A stretch of DNA of 46,688 nucleotides from an uncultured Hyphomicrobiales bacterium (GTDB lineage Bacteria > Pseudomonadota > Alphaproteobacteria > Rhizobiales > Devosiaceae), in assembly GCA_903842455.1 (NCBI GenBank), contig CAIMLX010000128.1, forward strand, positions 1-46,688, written 5' to 3'. The number at the start of each line of letters is the position of its first letter. The stretch's first letter is position 1. The notes under the pieces are model-generated. The model searched no databases. It saw only the letters and a list, made by a program, of their open reading frames with translations, and was not told where the DNA came from. Shown here piece by piece: positions 27,076-36,148 of the stretch. A program made the position numbers and the translations under genes.

Positions 27076-27092
27076 ACAAATTGCTAAATTGT
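27076..27092. promoter_or_regulatory. Candidate parDE autoregulatory operator
   Basis: ACAAATTGCTAAATTGT is a 17-bp imperfect palindrome (ACAA ... TTGT arms) that also contains a direct repeat AAATTG. It sits 21 bases before the antitoxin ATG in an AT-rich patch, where ParD/ParDE autorepressors bind in other systems. Tentative. Confidence 0.45.
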
Positions 27093-27112
27093 AAGACACG
27101 AAAGGTCGCTAC

Positions 27113-27364
27113 ATGGCATCGAGCTTCAGCCTCGGACAGCACTATGAATCGCTGATCAGCGAACTGGTGAGCAGCGGCCGATATGCCACCGCCAGCGAGG
27201 TGATGCGGGACAGTCTTCGTTTGCTTGAGGAGCGCGAAGAACTGCGCAAGGTCCGGCTCGAAGCACTGCGCGAGGAGATCCAGCGCGGTCGGGATAGCGG
27301 GCCATCCATCCCGGCGGAGGATGCTTTCGACCGTCTCGAGCGTCGCTACAGCACCGGGACCTGA
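27113..27364 (+). CDS. parD: ParD-family antitoxin
   Basis: An 83-residue type II antitoxin. The N-terminal ribbon-helix-helix reads SFSLGQHYESLISELVSSGRYATASEVMRDSLRLLEERE, typical of the ParD/CopG family, followed by a charged C-terminal tail (EALREEIQRGRDSG) that would wrap the toxin. It precedes parE with five bases between the stop and the GTG, an ordinary antitoxin-first order. AAGG lies upstream of the ATG. Confidence 0.9.
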   Translation: MASSFSLGQHYESLISELVSSGRYATASEVMRDSLRLLEEREELRKVRLEALREEIQRGRDSGPSIPAEDAFDRLERRYSTGT

Positions 27365-27369
27365 CGGTC

Positions 27370-27660
27370 GTGCGGCTCGCATTCTCGCCGCTGGCCCTTT
27401 CCGATCTCGAATCCATCGGCGACTACATTGCCGAGGACAGTCCGCGTGCCGCTCGCTTGTTCGTAGGGGAACTGCCTGACCGGTGCGGGCGCCTGCTGAA
27501 CGCACCTCTCGGTGGCGTGCAGCGGCCCGAGCTCGGCGATGGCCTGCGCTCGGTGCCGTTTGGCCGCTACGTCATCTTCTACGACGTGATTGACCAAGTG
27601 CTCACTGTGCAGCGCGTACTGCACAGTGCCCGTGACATCGGCGCCGTGTTTGGCGAGTAG
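27370..27660 (+). CDS. parE: ParE/RelE-superfamily toxin
   Basis: A 96-residue protein with the ParE fold: LAFSPLALSDLESIGDYIAEDSPRAARLFVGEL, then GGVQRPELGDGLRSVPFGRYVIFYDVIDQVLTVQRVLHSARDIGAVF. The C-terminal strands and the HSARD end are characteristic. ParE toxins inhibit DNA gyrase. The start is GTG at 27370. It is coupled to the ParD gene. It is complete, so the module is presumably active. Confidence 0.9.
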   Translation: MRLAFSPLALSDLESIGDYIAEDSPRAARLFVGELPDRCGRLLNAPLGGVQRPELGDGLRSVPFGRYVIFYDVIDQVLTVQRVLHSARDIGAVFGE

Positions 27661-27663
27661 GTA

Positions 27664-28473
27664 TCAGCCGGCGTAGAGCTGCAGGCCGCCGTCGACGCGG
27701 AGGAGCTGGCCGTGGATGAACTTGGCTTCGGGCGAGCAGAGGAACACCACCGCGTCGGCGATTTCCTCGGGCTCGGCGTAGCGATCCAGCGAGACCTTGT
27801 TGGAGTTCATCTTGTCGGGATCGACGGTGCGGGTGGCCTGGAAGCGGGCGGTCTTGGACGGGCCGGGGCTCACGACGTTGACGCGCACGCCGTGCTCCTT
27901 CACTTCCTCGGCGAGGCAGCGGGTGTAGTGGGTGACGGCCGCCTTGAGGGTCGCATAGATGCCGCCGCCGGAGACGCCGATATGAGCGGCGACCGAAGCG
28001 ATGTTGACGACGATGCCGTGCTGGCGCTCGACCATCTGCGGCACGAAGGCCTGGGTGACCAGCATGGTGCCGATCAGGTTGTTGGTGGTGAGGACCATCA
28101 GATCCTCGTAGGTGATGCCGAGGATGTTGTTGGGCACCGGCTTGCCGCCAGCCGCACCGATGTCGCCGCCGGCGCAGTTGACGAGGATTTCGACCGGGCC
28201 GAACTTCTCCTCGATCTCCTTGCGCATGGCGCTGACCGCGTCGCGATCGCCGATATTGCCGGTGACGCCCATGGAGCGGACGCCGAGGCCCTCGATGGTC
28301 TTGATCATGGCGCCAAGGTTGTCGGCCTCGCCGTACTGGGCGGCCGAGTCCCACTTGAGGTCATGCACCACGACGTCGGCGCCGCGGGCTGCGAGCTTGC
28401 GCGCCATGACGCTGCCGAGGCCACGTCCCGAGCCCGTTACCAGAGCGATTTTACCTGCGAGATCCTTTGCCAC
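27664..28473 (-). CDS. SDR family oxidoreductase
   Basis: A 269-residue short-chain dehydrogenase starting at GTG 28473 with GGAGG six to seven bases upstream. Motifs: NAD(P) loop TGSGRGLG, NCAG in place of NNAG, Ser in NIASVAAHIG and YATLK for the YxxxK pair. A long insert (KWDSAAQYGEADNLGAM) follows strand 2, as in some SDRs acting on longer substrates. It is the last gene of the minus-strand ABC/sugar cluster, 78 bases beyond the isomerase-like gene, so a role in oxidation of a sugar or sugar acid is likely. Substrate unknown. Confidence 0.88.
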   Translation of the reverse strand: MAKDLAGKIALVTGSGRGLGSVMARKLAARGADVVVHDLKWDSAAQYGEADNLGAMIKTIEGLGVRSMGVTGNIGDRDAVSAMRKEIEEKFGPVEILVNCAGGDIGAAGGKPVPNNILGITYEDLMVLTTNNLIGTMLVTQAFVPQMVERQHGIVVNIASVAAHIGVSGGGIYATLKAAVTHYTRCLAEEVKEHGVRVNVVSPGPSKTARFQATRTVDPDKMNSNKVSLDRYAEPEEIADAVVFLCSPEAKFIHGQLLRVDGGLQLYAG

Positions 28474-28551
28474 TTGTGGCCTCCAATTTCTGAAAACTTG
28501 CGTTGGGTCGGGCCGACCTACATCGGGCCCGTCATTATGCGTGTGGCCTGA

Positions 28552-29535
28552 CTACATCAGGCCCTGGGCCTTGAGGTTGGCGGCGCTCTTGCGGTACTGG
28601 CCCAGCTCGTAATCGATCAGCTGGTCGTCGGCATCGAGCTGCCACGGGGTGCGCCATTCCTCGCCCGGCTCGAAGCGGTTCTTCTGCACGGCGAGCAGGC
28701 AGGCGGCGAGTTTCTCCGCCTGCTTGGGGGCGTAGCCGTGCCACCACTCGGGCCTGTAGAGCTTGACGTGACGATCATCGAGCGCACCGATTTCGATGCA
28801 GGCGACCATCTCGTCATTGTGCCTGGCGAGGATGTCGAACATTTCCTTGTGCGGCACACAGCCATCGCCCGACGGGCAGCGGACGAGGCGGAAGCCATCG
28901 GGTTCGATGACCGCGCGGTAGTCCTTGACGTGGCAGTGGCGCACATAGGGGGCGATGACGCGGGCGAAATCGAGCGGGCTTTCGGCCACCGGGAAGGTGT
29001 TGGCCATGTCGAAGACGATACGGACATGCTCGCCGTATTCGTCGCAGAGGCCGACCAGTTCACGCGAGGTGAAATCCTGGTGGTTCTCGATCAGCAGCGT
29101 GACATTGGCCGCTTCGAGCTTGGGCACCACGGCCTCGAGCTTGTCACGCACCGAGTGCACGAGGTCGTGCCACTGCTGGCCGGCGGCAGCGCGGTCGCCG
29201 CAGAGGATGGGGGTCAGCGCGACGCGGATATACTTTGCGTCGAGCGCCTTGGCGCAGCGGATCAGCAGGTCCATGTCGCCGTGCTGCAGGCCGGACGAGA
29301 GCACGCGTTTCCAGCCCAAGGCGTCGAGGCGAACCTTCAGCGCGGCGAGTTCGGCGTCGGACATGGTCTTGAACCAGCCCTCCCACAGCTCGATGGCCTT
29401 GCCGCCGAGTTCCTCGGTGAGCTTGATGAAGCCCTCGAGGCCGGCCCCGTTGGGGTTGTGCCGCGGCGTGCCGGCGCCTTGCAGACCGAGGTAGTAGGTC
29501 AGTCCGTACGGGTTGAGGCCGGTCGTGAGTTTCAT
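28552..29535 (-). CDS. Sugar phosphate isomerase/epimerase-like TIM-barrel protein (AP endonuclease family 2)
   Basis: A 327-residue protein of the xylose-isomerase-like TIM-barrel superfamily. Conserved points are GGKAIELWEGWF, LLIENHQDFTSRELV (Glu metal ligand), VRIVFDMANTFPV (Asp), VRHCHVKDYRAV (His/Asp) and MVACIEIGALDDRHV (Glu), a divalent-metal set. ATG 29535 has a GGGGGGA stretch upstream. It lies between two SDR genes in the sugar cluster and may isomerise or epimerise an intermediate. Family members span epimerases, dehydratases and isomerases, so the exact activity cannot be named. Confidence 0.85.
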   Translation of the reverse strand: MKLTTGLNPYGLTYYLGLQGAGTPRHNPNGAGLEGFIKLTEELGGKAIELWEGWFKTMSDAELAALKVRLDALGWKRVLSSGLQHGDMDLLIRCAKALDAKYIRVALTPILCGDRAAAGQQWHDLVHSVRDKLEAVVPKLEAANVTLLIENHQDFTSRELVGLCDEYGEHVRIVFDMANTFPVAESPLDFARVIAPYVRHCHVKDYRAVIEPDGFRLVRCPSGDGCVPHKEMFDILARHNDEMVACIEIGALDDRHVKLYRPEWWHGYAPKQAEKLAACLLAVQKNRFEPGEEWRTPWQLDADDQLIDYELGQYRKSAANLKAQGLM

Positions 29536-29629
29536 GCAATCCCCCCAGGCAGAATGCTTGTTTGAGCGGTGCAGTTTGCACGGCACGTCGCCGAATGCAC
29601 CCTCGCCTTAAGCATCAACGCCGTCTCAT

Positions 29630-30382
29630 CTAGCGCAGGCCGGCATCGACGGTGATCGACTGCTTGGTGATCATCCGGCTGTCGTCGGACGCGAGGAACA
29701 GCACGGTGCGGGCGATTTCTTCGCCGAGCAGCACGTGGTGCAGGGCCTGGCGCTGGACCACGGCGTCGATCTGCTTGGGATCGGGGAACCACAGGCGCTT
29801 CTGGCGCTCGGTGATCACCGCACCCGGCTCGATCGAGTTGACCCGGATATTGTCTTCGCCGAAGCCGCGGCCGAGGGCACGGGTGAGGCCGATGGTGCCG
29901 GACTTGGCGATCGCATAGACCGGCATGTTCGAGGCGCCACCGCGCCAGGCAATCGAAGAGAAGTTGATGATCGAGCCGCCACCAAGCGCCTTCATCATCG
30001 GGCGGACGGCCTGGGCGGCGAAGAACTGCGGCTTCAGGTTGAGGCCGAGCGAGGCGTCCCAGTAGTCCTCGGTGACAGCATCGATCTCGTGCCGCTGGTC
30101 GTTGGCGGCGTTGTTGACGAGCACGCTGATCGGGCCAAGCCGCTCGCCGGTGACCTCGATGGCAGCCTTGAGCGCCGGGATATCGGTGACGTCGCAACGG
30201 ATGAATTCGGCGCCGGTTTCGGCTGTGAGTGCCCTGCCATCGTCCTCGAGGATATCGACGAAGGCGACCTTGCTGCCCTGGCCGGCAAAGGCGCGGACGA
30301 TGTCGGCACCGATGCCGCTCGCGCCGCCCGTGACGAAGACCACCCGCCCGGCAAGGCTCGGATATTGTGCGAAAGCAGGAAT
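29630..30382 (-). CDS. XylB-like sugar 1-dehydrogenase (SDR), start uncertain
   Basis: A short-chain dehydrogenase resembling Caulobacter D-xylose 1-dehydrogenase and rhizobial galactose dehydrogenases: AGRVVFVTGGASGIG, LVNNAANDQRHEIDAVTEDYWD, INFSSIAWRGG, RQKRLWFPDPKQ, FLASDDSRMIT and a DAGLR end. Such enzymes oxidise an aldose to its lactone. The first ATG/GTG (30343) gives only 237 residues and cuts into the first beta strand; the reading frame upstream codes AFAQYPSLAGR, which matches the family start YPSLKGK. I therefore place the start at an ATT codon at 30382, with AAGGG eight bases upstream, giving 250 residues. No standard start codon is found in that stretch. A rare start or a sequence error is possible. 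Confidence 0.82.
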   Translation of the reverse strand: MPAFAQYPSLAGRVVFVTGGASGIGADIVRAFAGQGSKVAFVDILEDDGRALTAETGAEFIRCDVTDIPALKAAIEVTGERLGPISVLVNNAANDQRHEIDAVTEDYWDASLGLNLKPQFFAAQAVRPMMKALGGGSIINFSSIAWRGGASNMPVYAIAKSGTIGLTRALGRGFGEDNIRVNSIEPGAVITERQKRLWFPDPKQIDAVVQRQALHHVLLGEEIARTVLFLASDDSRMITKQSITVDAGLR

Positions 30383-30405
30383 TTTCTGGACCCTTGAAAT
30401 AGACT

Positions 30406-30433
30406 GCGGGCTCCCTCGGCAGAAGGAGCCCGC
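30406..30433 (-). terminator. Hairpin between ATPase and XylB-like genes
   Basis: GCGGGCTCC and GGAGCCCGC form a perfect 9-bp stem around a 10-base loop just downstream of the ATPase stop (minus strand), followed by CTATTTC. It may be a partial terminator or mRNA-stabilising stem that separates transporter and enzyme genes. Confidence 0.6.
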
Positions 30434-30446
30434 TGGAGGCAGACGA

Positions 30447-31553
<1,107 letters not shown>

Positions 31554-31607
31554 TTGAAATACGCCTCCGAACTTATTTGATCGCGCCGGTCGCCTGACAG
31601 GTTGCGA

Positions 31608-32516
31608 TCATTTGATGGCTCCCTGGGTCAGGCCACGGACGAAGTACTTGCCGCCGAAGAAGTAAACGAGCAGCGGCGGCAGCGCGCCGATCAGCACGGC
31701 GGCACTCATGACGTCGTAGGTCCGCACGGTGGTCCCGCTCATGGAGAGAGCGACCAGCGCGGCAGTGATCGGCTGGTTGGCACCGGAGTTCAGCACGACG
31801 CCGAACAGGTACTCGTTCCAGATACCGGTGAACTGCCAGATGACCGTGACGATGAGGATCGGCGGGGAAATCGGCAGGATGATGCGGTAGAAGATCCGCC
31901 AGAAGCCGGCGCCGTCGATACGGGCCGCCTTCACCAGATCGTCGGGGATGCCGACGAAGTAGTTGCGGCAGAACAGCGTGGTGAACGCCAGACCCTGGAT
32001 GCAGTGCACGAGCACGAGGCCATAGACGGAGTTGGCGAGGCCGATCTTGCCCAGGATGAAGGCCCAGGGGAGCAGTGCGATCTGGCCGGGCATGAACACC
32101 CCAAGCAGCATCATGCCGAAGACGATTTCCGAGCCGCGGAACTTCCACTTCGACAGCACGTAGCCGGTGATGGCGCCCATGGCGGTCGAAATGATCGTGG
32201 CGGGCACGACCATCATGATCGAGTTCCAGAAGTAGCGCTGCATGCCGGCGCATTGTCCGCCGATGCAGAACTCGCTCCAGGCCTGCGGCCAGGCATCGAG
32301 CCGGAAGCTCTGCGGGAAGGCGATGAGGCCGTTCGCGGAGATTTCGGCCAGCGGCCGGAAGGAGTTGAAGAACACGACCCAGAGCGGCATCAGGTAGATG
32401 ATCGCGAAGAAGGTCAGCAGGCCGTAGATCACGATGCGGCTGATCAGGTGCCGGCGCCCTGCCCGTCCGGCCTCGAGGTCGAGGGCGGGAGCGGATGAAA
32501 TAGTTGCATCAGACAT
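31608..32516 (-). CDS. Sugar ABC transporter permease (MalG-like)
   Basis: A 302-residue inner-membrane permease with six helices. The EAA loop reads VKAARIDGAGFWRIFYRIILPIS, the docking site for the ATPase. An N-terminal cytosolic tail precedes the first helix VIYGLLTFFAIIYLMPL. The ATG at 32516 is preceded by AGGGAGG and overlaps the end of the upstream permease gene by eight bases, so the two permeases are translationally coupled. Together with the other permease it forms the channel of a CUT1-family sugar importer. Confidence 0.93.
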   Translation of the reverse strand: MSDATISSAPALDLEAGRAGRRHLISRIVIYGLLTFFAIIYLMPLWVVFFNSFRPLAEISANGLIAFPQSFRLDAWPQAWSEFCIGGQCAGMQRYFWNSIMMVVPATIISTAMGAITGYVLSKWKFRGSEIVFGMMLLGVFMPGQIALLPWAFILGKIGLANSVYGLVLVHCIQGLAFTTLFCRNYFVGIPDDLVKAARIDGAGFWRIFYRIILPISPPILIVTVIWQFTGIWNEYLFGVVLNSGANQPITAALVALSMSGTTVRTYDVMSAAVLIGALPPLLVYFFGGKYFVRGLTQGAIK

Positions 32517-33438
32517 GGACAACCTCCCTGCGACGACGCCAGCCGAGGTACATCGAATAGGGCACGAGGACCACGGCAAGGGCTGCGAGGATCATCATCG
32601 CCGCCGCCGCGCCTTCGCCGATCTGTCCGCGCTGGAACATCAGGTCGTAAACGTAGGTGGCCGGGAATGTGGTGGAGATGCCTGGGCCGGAATTGGTCAG
32701 GGCCACGGCAAGATCGAAGGTCTTGATGGCCGACTGCAACTGCACGACGGCGACGGCGAGGAAGATCGGGGTGATCGAGGGCAGGATCACCTTGCGGTAG
32801 ATGCGGAAGGTCGAGGCGCCATCGATCGAGGCGGCCTTGATGATATCGCCATCGACCGAGCGCAGGCCGGCGAGGAACAGGGCCATGGTGAAGCCGGCGC
32901 TCTGCCAGATGCCGGTGATGATGATGGCCCAGATGGCGTTCTTGCGGTCTGTGGTCAGGGCGAACTCGAAATCGGTCCAGCCCATCGACTGAACCAGAAA
33001 CTGGATGCCGCCCGTGGGGTTGTAGAGCCACTGCCACACGGTACCGGTCACGATGAAGCTGACCGCGAGGGGGTACATGTACATGGTGCGCCAGAAGCTC
33101 TCGGCGCGGATCTTCTGGTCGAGCAGCAGCGCCAGCAGCAGGCCGACGGCCATGGTGGTCAGCACGAAGATGCCGGAGAAGAAGAAGAGGTTGCTGTAGG
33201 CGACGCCCCAGCGGCGGTTGGCCCACAGGCTCGCGTAGTTCTCAAGCCCCTTGAAGCCGTAGGTCGGTAGCAGGGTGGAGTCGCTGAGCGAGATATACAT
33301 CGTCCAGCCGGAGAACACGAAGACGTAGACGAAAGAAGCGACGACAGCCGGCGCGATCACGAAGATCGGCGTCCAGCTTTTCAGCTTCTCCCAAAATGAA
33401 TTTCCGCCCGCCATGGCGGCATATCCGGCGCTGCTCAA
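32509..33438 (-). CDS. Sugar ABC transporter permease (MalF-like)
   Basis: A 309-residue inner-membrane permease with about six helices and the EAA motif KAASIDGASTFRIYRKVILPS. The start is TTG at 33438: GGAGGG lies nine bases upstream, while the in-frame ATG at 33414 has no convincing RBS. Its 3' end overlaps the MalG-like gene. A strong hairpin stands just upstream, after the binding-protein gene, and may lower permease expression relative to the binding protein. Confidence 0.92.
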   Translation of the reverse strand: MSSAGYAAMAGGNSFWEKLKSWTPIFVIAPAVVASFVYVFVFSGWTMYISLSDSTLLPTYGFKGLENYASLWANRRWGVAYSNLFFFSGIFVLTTMAVGLLLALLLDQKIRAESFWRTMYMYPLAVSFIVTGTVWQWLYNPTGGIQFLVQSMGWTDFEFALTTDRKNAIWAIIITGIWQSAGFTMALFLAGLRSVDGDIIKAASIDGASTFRIYRKVILPSITPIFLAVAVVQLQSAIKTFDLAVALTNSGPGISTTFPATYVYDLMFQRGQIGEGAAAAMMILAALAVVLVPYSMYLGWRRRREVVHV

Positions 33439-33466
33439 CGGACCACCCTCCGCAAGAATACAGAAA

Positions 33467-33493
33467 CCGGCTGCGGAGGTACTCCGCAGCCGG
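33467..33493 (-). terminator. Hairpin after the binding-protein gene
   Basis: CCGGCTGCGGA and TCCGCAGCCGG form a perfect 11-bp stem with a 5-base loop, followed on the minus strand by TTTCTGT. Position, right after the binding-protein stop and before the permeases, fits an intra-operon attenuator or 3'-end stabiliser that gives more binding protein than permease. Confidence 0.7.
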
Positions 33494-33505
33494 CCGGTTC
33501 GTTGA

Positions 33506-34780
33506 TTACATCTGTGCTTCGACGCCGTCGGCCATCAGGTTGGCCGCTTCTTCGGACGTCATCTCAGGCGAGTTCACGAACTCGGTGATGAGATCCATCA
33601 TGGCGCCGCGGTACTTCTGCAGCACGGTCATGTTGTGCGCCATCGAACGCACCAGCGTGCCGCCTTCGATCGAGCCCTTCAGCTCGGCCTGGCTCTGCTG
33701 CTGGCAGGCGTTGAAGCCCTGGGTCAGGTCAACGTCGAGGCGCGCCGGGATCGAGCCCTTGGCGATGTTGAACACCGTCTGGAACTCGGGGCTCAGGATG
33801 GTCGAAGCGAGCAGCTTCTGGCCTTCCTGGAAATCCGGATTGTTCTGGTTGAAGAACACCACCGAGTCCGAGTTCAGGATGAAGCCGTTGCCATCCCAGT
33901 CGGTCGGCGACTGGCCGCAGAGGATGTCGGAGCCGGGGGTCTTGCCGAGCGAAACGAGACGGCCGAGTTCCCAGTCGCCCATGATGTAGAACAGCGCGTC
34001 GCCGTTGGACATCATGTTGGCTGCGGTGTCGTAGTCACGGCCGGCGATAGCCGGGTCCATGTACTTGGAGACCATGAGCTTCATCTGGTCGAAGGCCTTG
34101 ATCATTTCCGGCGAGCGCAGGGCGTCGACGTCACCCTCGACGAAGGCCTTGCGGTACAGGTCGATGTCCTGGCCGTAGACGACGGTTTCGAACGTGGTCG
34201 CGTCGGACCAGTCGGCGCTGAAGTGAGCGAGACAGACCTTGCCACCGGCAATAGCCTTGTCACAGGCGGCGTTGAAATCGGCCCAGGTCTTGGGAAGCTC
34301 GGCAACGCCGACGCTTTCCATGGCGGCCTTGTTGCCCCAGATCCAGTTGATGCGGTGGATGTTCATGGGCGCGGCGACCCACTTGCCCTGCGGCTTCATC
34401 ACCGGGAGCAACTCGGGAGCGACGACGGCATCCCAGCCCTCGGTGGTCGCGAGTTCATCCATGTCGGCGGTGCCGCCGGTTGCGGCCCACTGGGCGATTT
34501 CCGGCCCCTTCAGCTGCACGGCAGCCGGGGCGTTGCCGGCGACGACGTCGGCGCGCAGCTTGGCGAGGGTGTTGGCGGTGTGACCGGCAATGGCGGTCTG
34601 CTCCCAGGTGCCGCCCTTGGCGGTGAACATCTCACCGAGCTTGGCAATGGAAGCAGCGTCGTTGCCCGACGCCCACTGGTGCAGCATCAGCACCTTGGGC
34701 TCGGCCATGGCGGTGCCCGACAGCAGGGCAGCCGTAATCGTTGCGGCCGCGCCAAGCGCGACCTTCGACTTGAAGTTCAT
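33506..34780 (-). CDS. Sugar ABC transporter substrate-binding protein (GtsA-like)
   Basis: A 424-residue periplasmic binding protein. The signal peptide is MNFKSKVALGAAATITAALLSGTAMA with cleavage at AMA/EP; ATG 34780 has GGGAGAG upstream. The mature start VLMLHQWASGNDAASIAKLGE and ADVVAGNAPAAVQLKGPEIAQWA resemble GtsA-type glucose/mannose binding proteins of pseudomonads (COG1653). Two Cys pairs (GKVCLAHF, ILCGQSP, FNACQQQ) may form disulfides. First gene of the uptake operon and divergent from the ROK repressor; regulation by the palindrome at 34891-34906 is likely. The true ligand is unknown and, given the GH172 gene nearby, may be an oligosaccharide. Confidence 0.92.
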   Translation of the reverse strand: MNFKSKVALGAAATITAALLSGTAMAEPKVLMLHQWASGNDAASIAKLGEMFTAKGGTWEQTAIAGHTANTLAKLRADVVAGNAPAAVQLKGPEIAQWAATGGTADMDELATTEGWDAVVAPELLPVMKPQGKWVAAPMNIHRINWIWGNKAAMESVGVAELPKTWADFNAACDKAIAGGKVCLAHFSADWSDATTFETVVYGQDIDLYRKAFVEGDVDALRSPEMIKAFDQMKLMVSKYMDPAIAGRDYDTAANMMSNGDALFYIMGDWELGRLVSLGKTPGSDILCGQSPTDWDGNGFILNSDSVVFFNQNNPDFQEGQKLLASTILSPEFQTVFNIAKGSIPARLDVDLTQGFNACQQQSQAELKGSIEGGTLVRSMAHNMTVLQKYRGAMMDLITEFVNSPEMTSEEAANLMADGVEAQM

Positions 34781-34890
34781 GTCTTTTCTCTCCCAGTGCG
34801 CCCGTGCCCCATTCCGACTCTTATGGTCGGCCCCTGTGGCCACTTGCGCTTTTCTCGTGCCGGTGTGCATCCTCCGCCACCGGTCGCATT

Positions 34891-34906
34891 AGTTCTATGG
34901 TGAACT
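34891..34906. promoter_or_regulatory. Candidate ROK operator in the divergent promoter
   Basis: AGTTC-tatggt-GAACT, a palindrome with matched T and A also two bases outside each arm. It lies between the binding-protein and ROK genes, 37 bases from the ROK start. A second palindrome, AAGTTCGAACTT (34949-34960), covers the first ROK codons. Both share the GTTC/GAAC half-site. The pair suggests autoregulated control of the divergent operon. Confidence 0.6.
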
Positions 34907-34942
34907 TATTCTTCTTGTCAACGCGCTGAGGGGAGCGGTGAT

Positions 34943-36148
34943 GTGAACAAGTTCGAACTTAAATCACTTCTGGATGACAGTGCTTTGGGCACGCCGTCCG
35001 GACGCATCGTCCGGATGCTCACCGAGCGCGGCGCCATGAGTGCTGCCCAGTTGTCGCGCCTGACCGGATTGGCCAAGTCGACGGTCTCCACCGCCGTGGC
35101 GGAACTGCGCCGATCCGGCATGGTGCTGGATGCCGGCAACGAGTCGGCTGGCGGTGTCGGTCGCCCCGCCACCGCCCTTACGCTCAACCCCGGCGCCGGC
35201 ACCTGCGTCGGCATCCTGATCGGGCAGACGGAAATCCAGCTCATCGTCGCGGACGTGGCGCACACAGTCCTCGCTGACAAGATCGTGGTGATGGAAGACG
35301 GCTATACCCCCGCCATGGCGGCGGACCTTATCCGCCGACTTGTCGCCGAAGCCTATGAAAATCAATGGCAATCGCCCAGCGGCCTGCTTGGGGTCGGGGT
35401 GGCGGTGGGCGGACCGGTGAACCCGGTCAACGGCAAGATGCTGCGCGCCGGCGGCATGCCGGACTGGGCCGGCGTCGATATCAAGGAACTGCTGGGGCCG
35501 CTGTTCGACGGCGTTCCGATCTTCTGCGACAACGAGAGCAACTGCTCGGCCATCGCGGAGATGACATGGGGCGCGGCGCAGGGGCACGACGACTTCGTGG
35601 TCTACACGCTCGACCTTGGGGTGGGCGGCGCGATCGTGTCGGGCGGCCGGGTGCTGCGCGGCGTGGCCGGCGGGGCCGGCGAATTCGGGCATGTGGTGGT
35701 GGACCCCAACGGGCCGCTCTGCCGCTGTGGCAACCGCGGCTGCATCGAGGTCTACGCCAGCTTCCGCGACCTGCTGTCGGAAGCGGAGGCGCATTTCGAT
35801 CGGCCGCTGCGAATTACCGACGTGGTAAAGATGGCGCGGGGCGGCGACGTCTTCTGCCGGTCGCTGGTCGAGCGGGCCGGCGAGGCGGGCGGCTATGGCC
35901 TGGGGCTGATCGGATCGGTGTTCAACCCGCCGCTGGTGGTGGTGAGCGGACGGCTTGCCCTGACCGGCGACATGCTGATGGCCCCGCTGACGCGCAGTTA
36001 CGAGCGCTACACGCTGATCAAGCACGACGACGTACCGGACGTGGCGCGGACGGTGTTCCGGGCCAGCACCTTTACCGACGGCGCCTGCCTCGGCGCGGTG
36101 GGGCTGGTGCTGCGCCATCATGGCCGCCTGCTCGGACAGGCAGCATAG
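34943..36148 (+). CDS. ROK family transcriptional repressor
   Basis: A 401-residue regulator. N-terminal winged helix-turn-helix at about residues 20-75 (SGRIVRMLTERGAMSAAQLSRLTGL, then KSTVSTAVAELRRSGMV), followed by a sugar-kinase-like ROK domain with DLGVGGAIVSGG (phosphate loop), EFGHVVVDPNG and the zinc motif LCRCGNRGCIEVYAS. ROK repressors bind a sugar or sugar phosphate and release DNA. The start is GTG at 34943 with GGGGAG upstream. Divergent from the ABC operon and tail-to-tail with the UPF0261 gene (stops adjacent), so it probably controls both sides of the locus. Confidence 0.93.
   Translation: MNKFELKSLLDDSALGTPSGRIVRMLTERGAMSAAQLSRLTGLAKSTVSTAVAELRRSGMVLDAGNESAGGVGRPATALTLNPGAGTCVGILIGQTEIQLIVADVAHTVLADKIVVMEDGYTPAMAADLIRRLVAEAYENQWQSPSGLLGVGVAVGGPVNPVNGKMLRAGGMPDWAGVDIKELLGPLFDGVPIFCDNESNCSAIAEMTWGAAQGHDDFVVYTLDLGVGGAIVSGGRVLRGVAGGAGEFGHVVVDPNGPLCRCGNRGCIEVYASFRDLLSEAEAHFDRPLRITDVVKMARGGDVFCRSLVERAGEAGGYGLGLIGSVFNPPLVVVSGRLALTGDMLMAPLTRSYERYTLIKHDDVPDVARTVFRASTFTDGACLGAVGLVLRHHGRLLGQAA
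34949..34960. promoter_or_regulatory. Second GTTC/GAAC palindrome at the ROK start
   Basis: AAGTTCGAACTT is a perfect 12-bp palindrome inside codons 3-6 of the ROK gene, next to an overlapping GAAC-aa-GTTC (34945-34954). It shares its half-site with the palindrome at 34891-34906 but without the 6-base spacer. A repressor bound here would block its own transcript. Confidence 0.4.
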
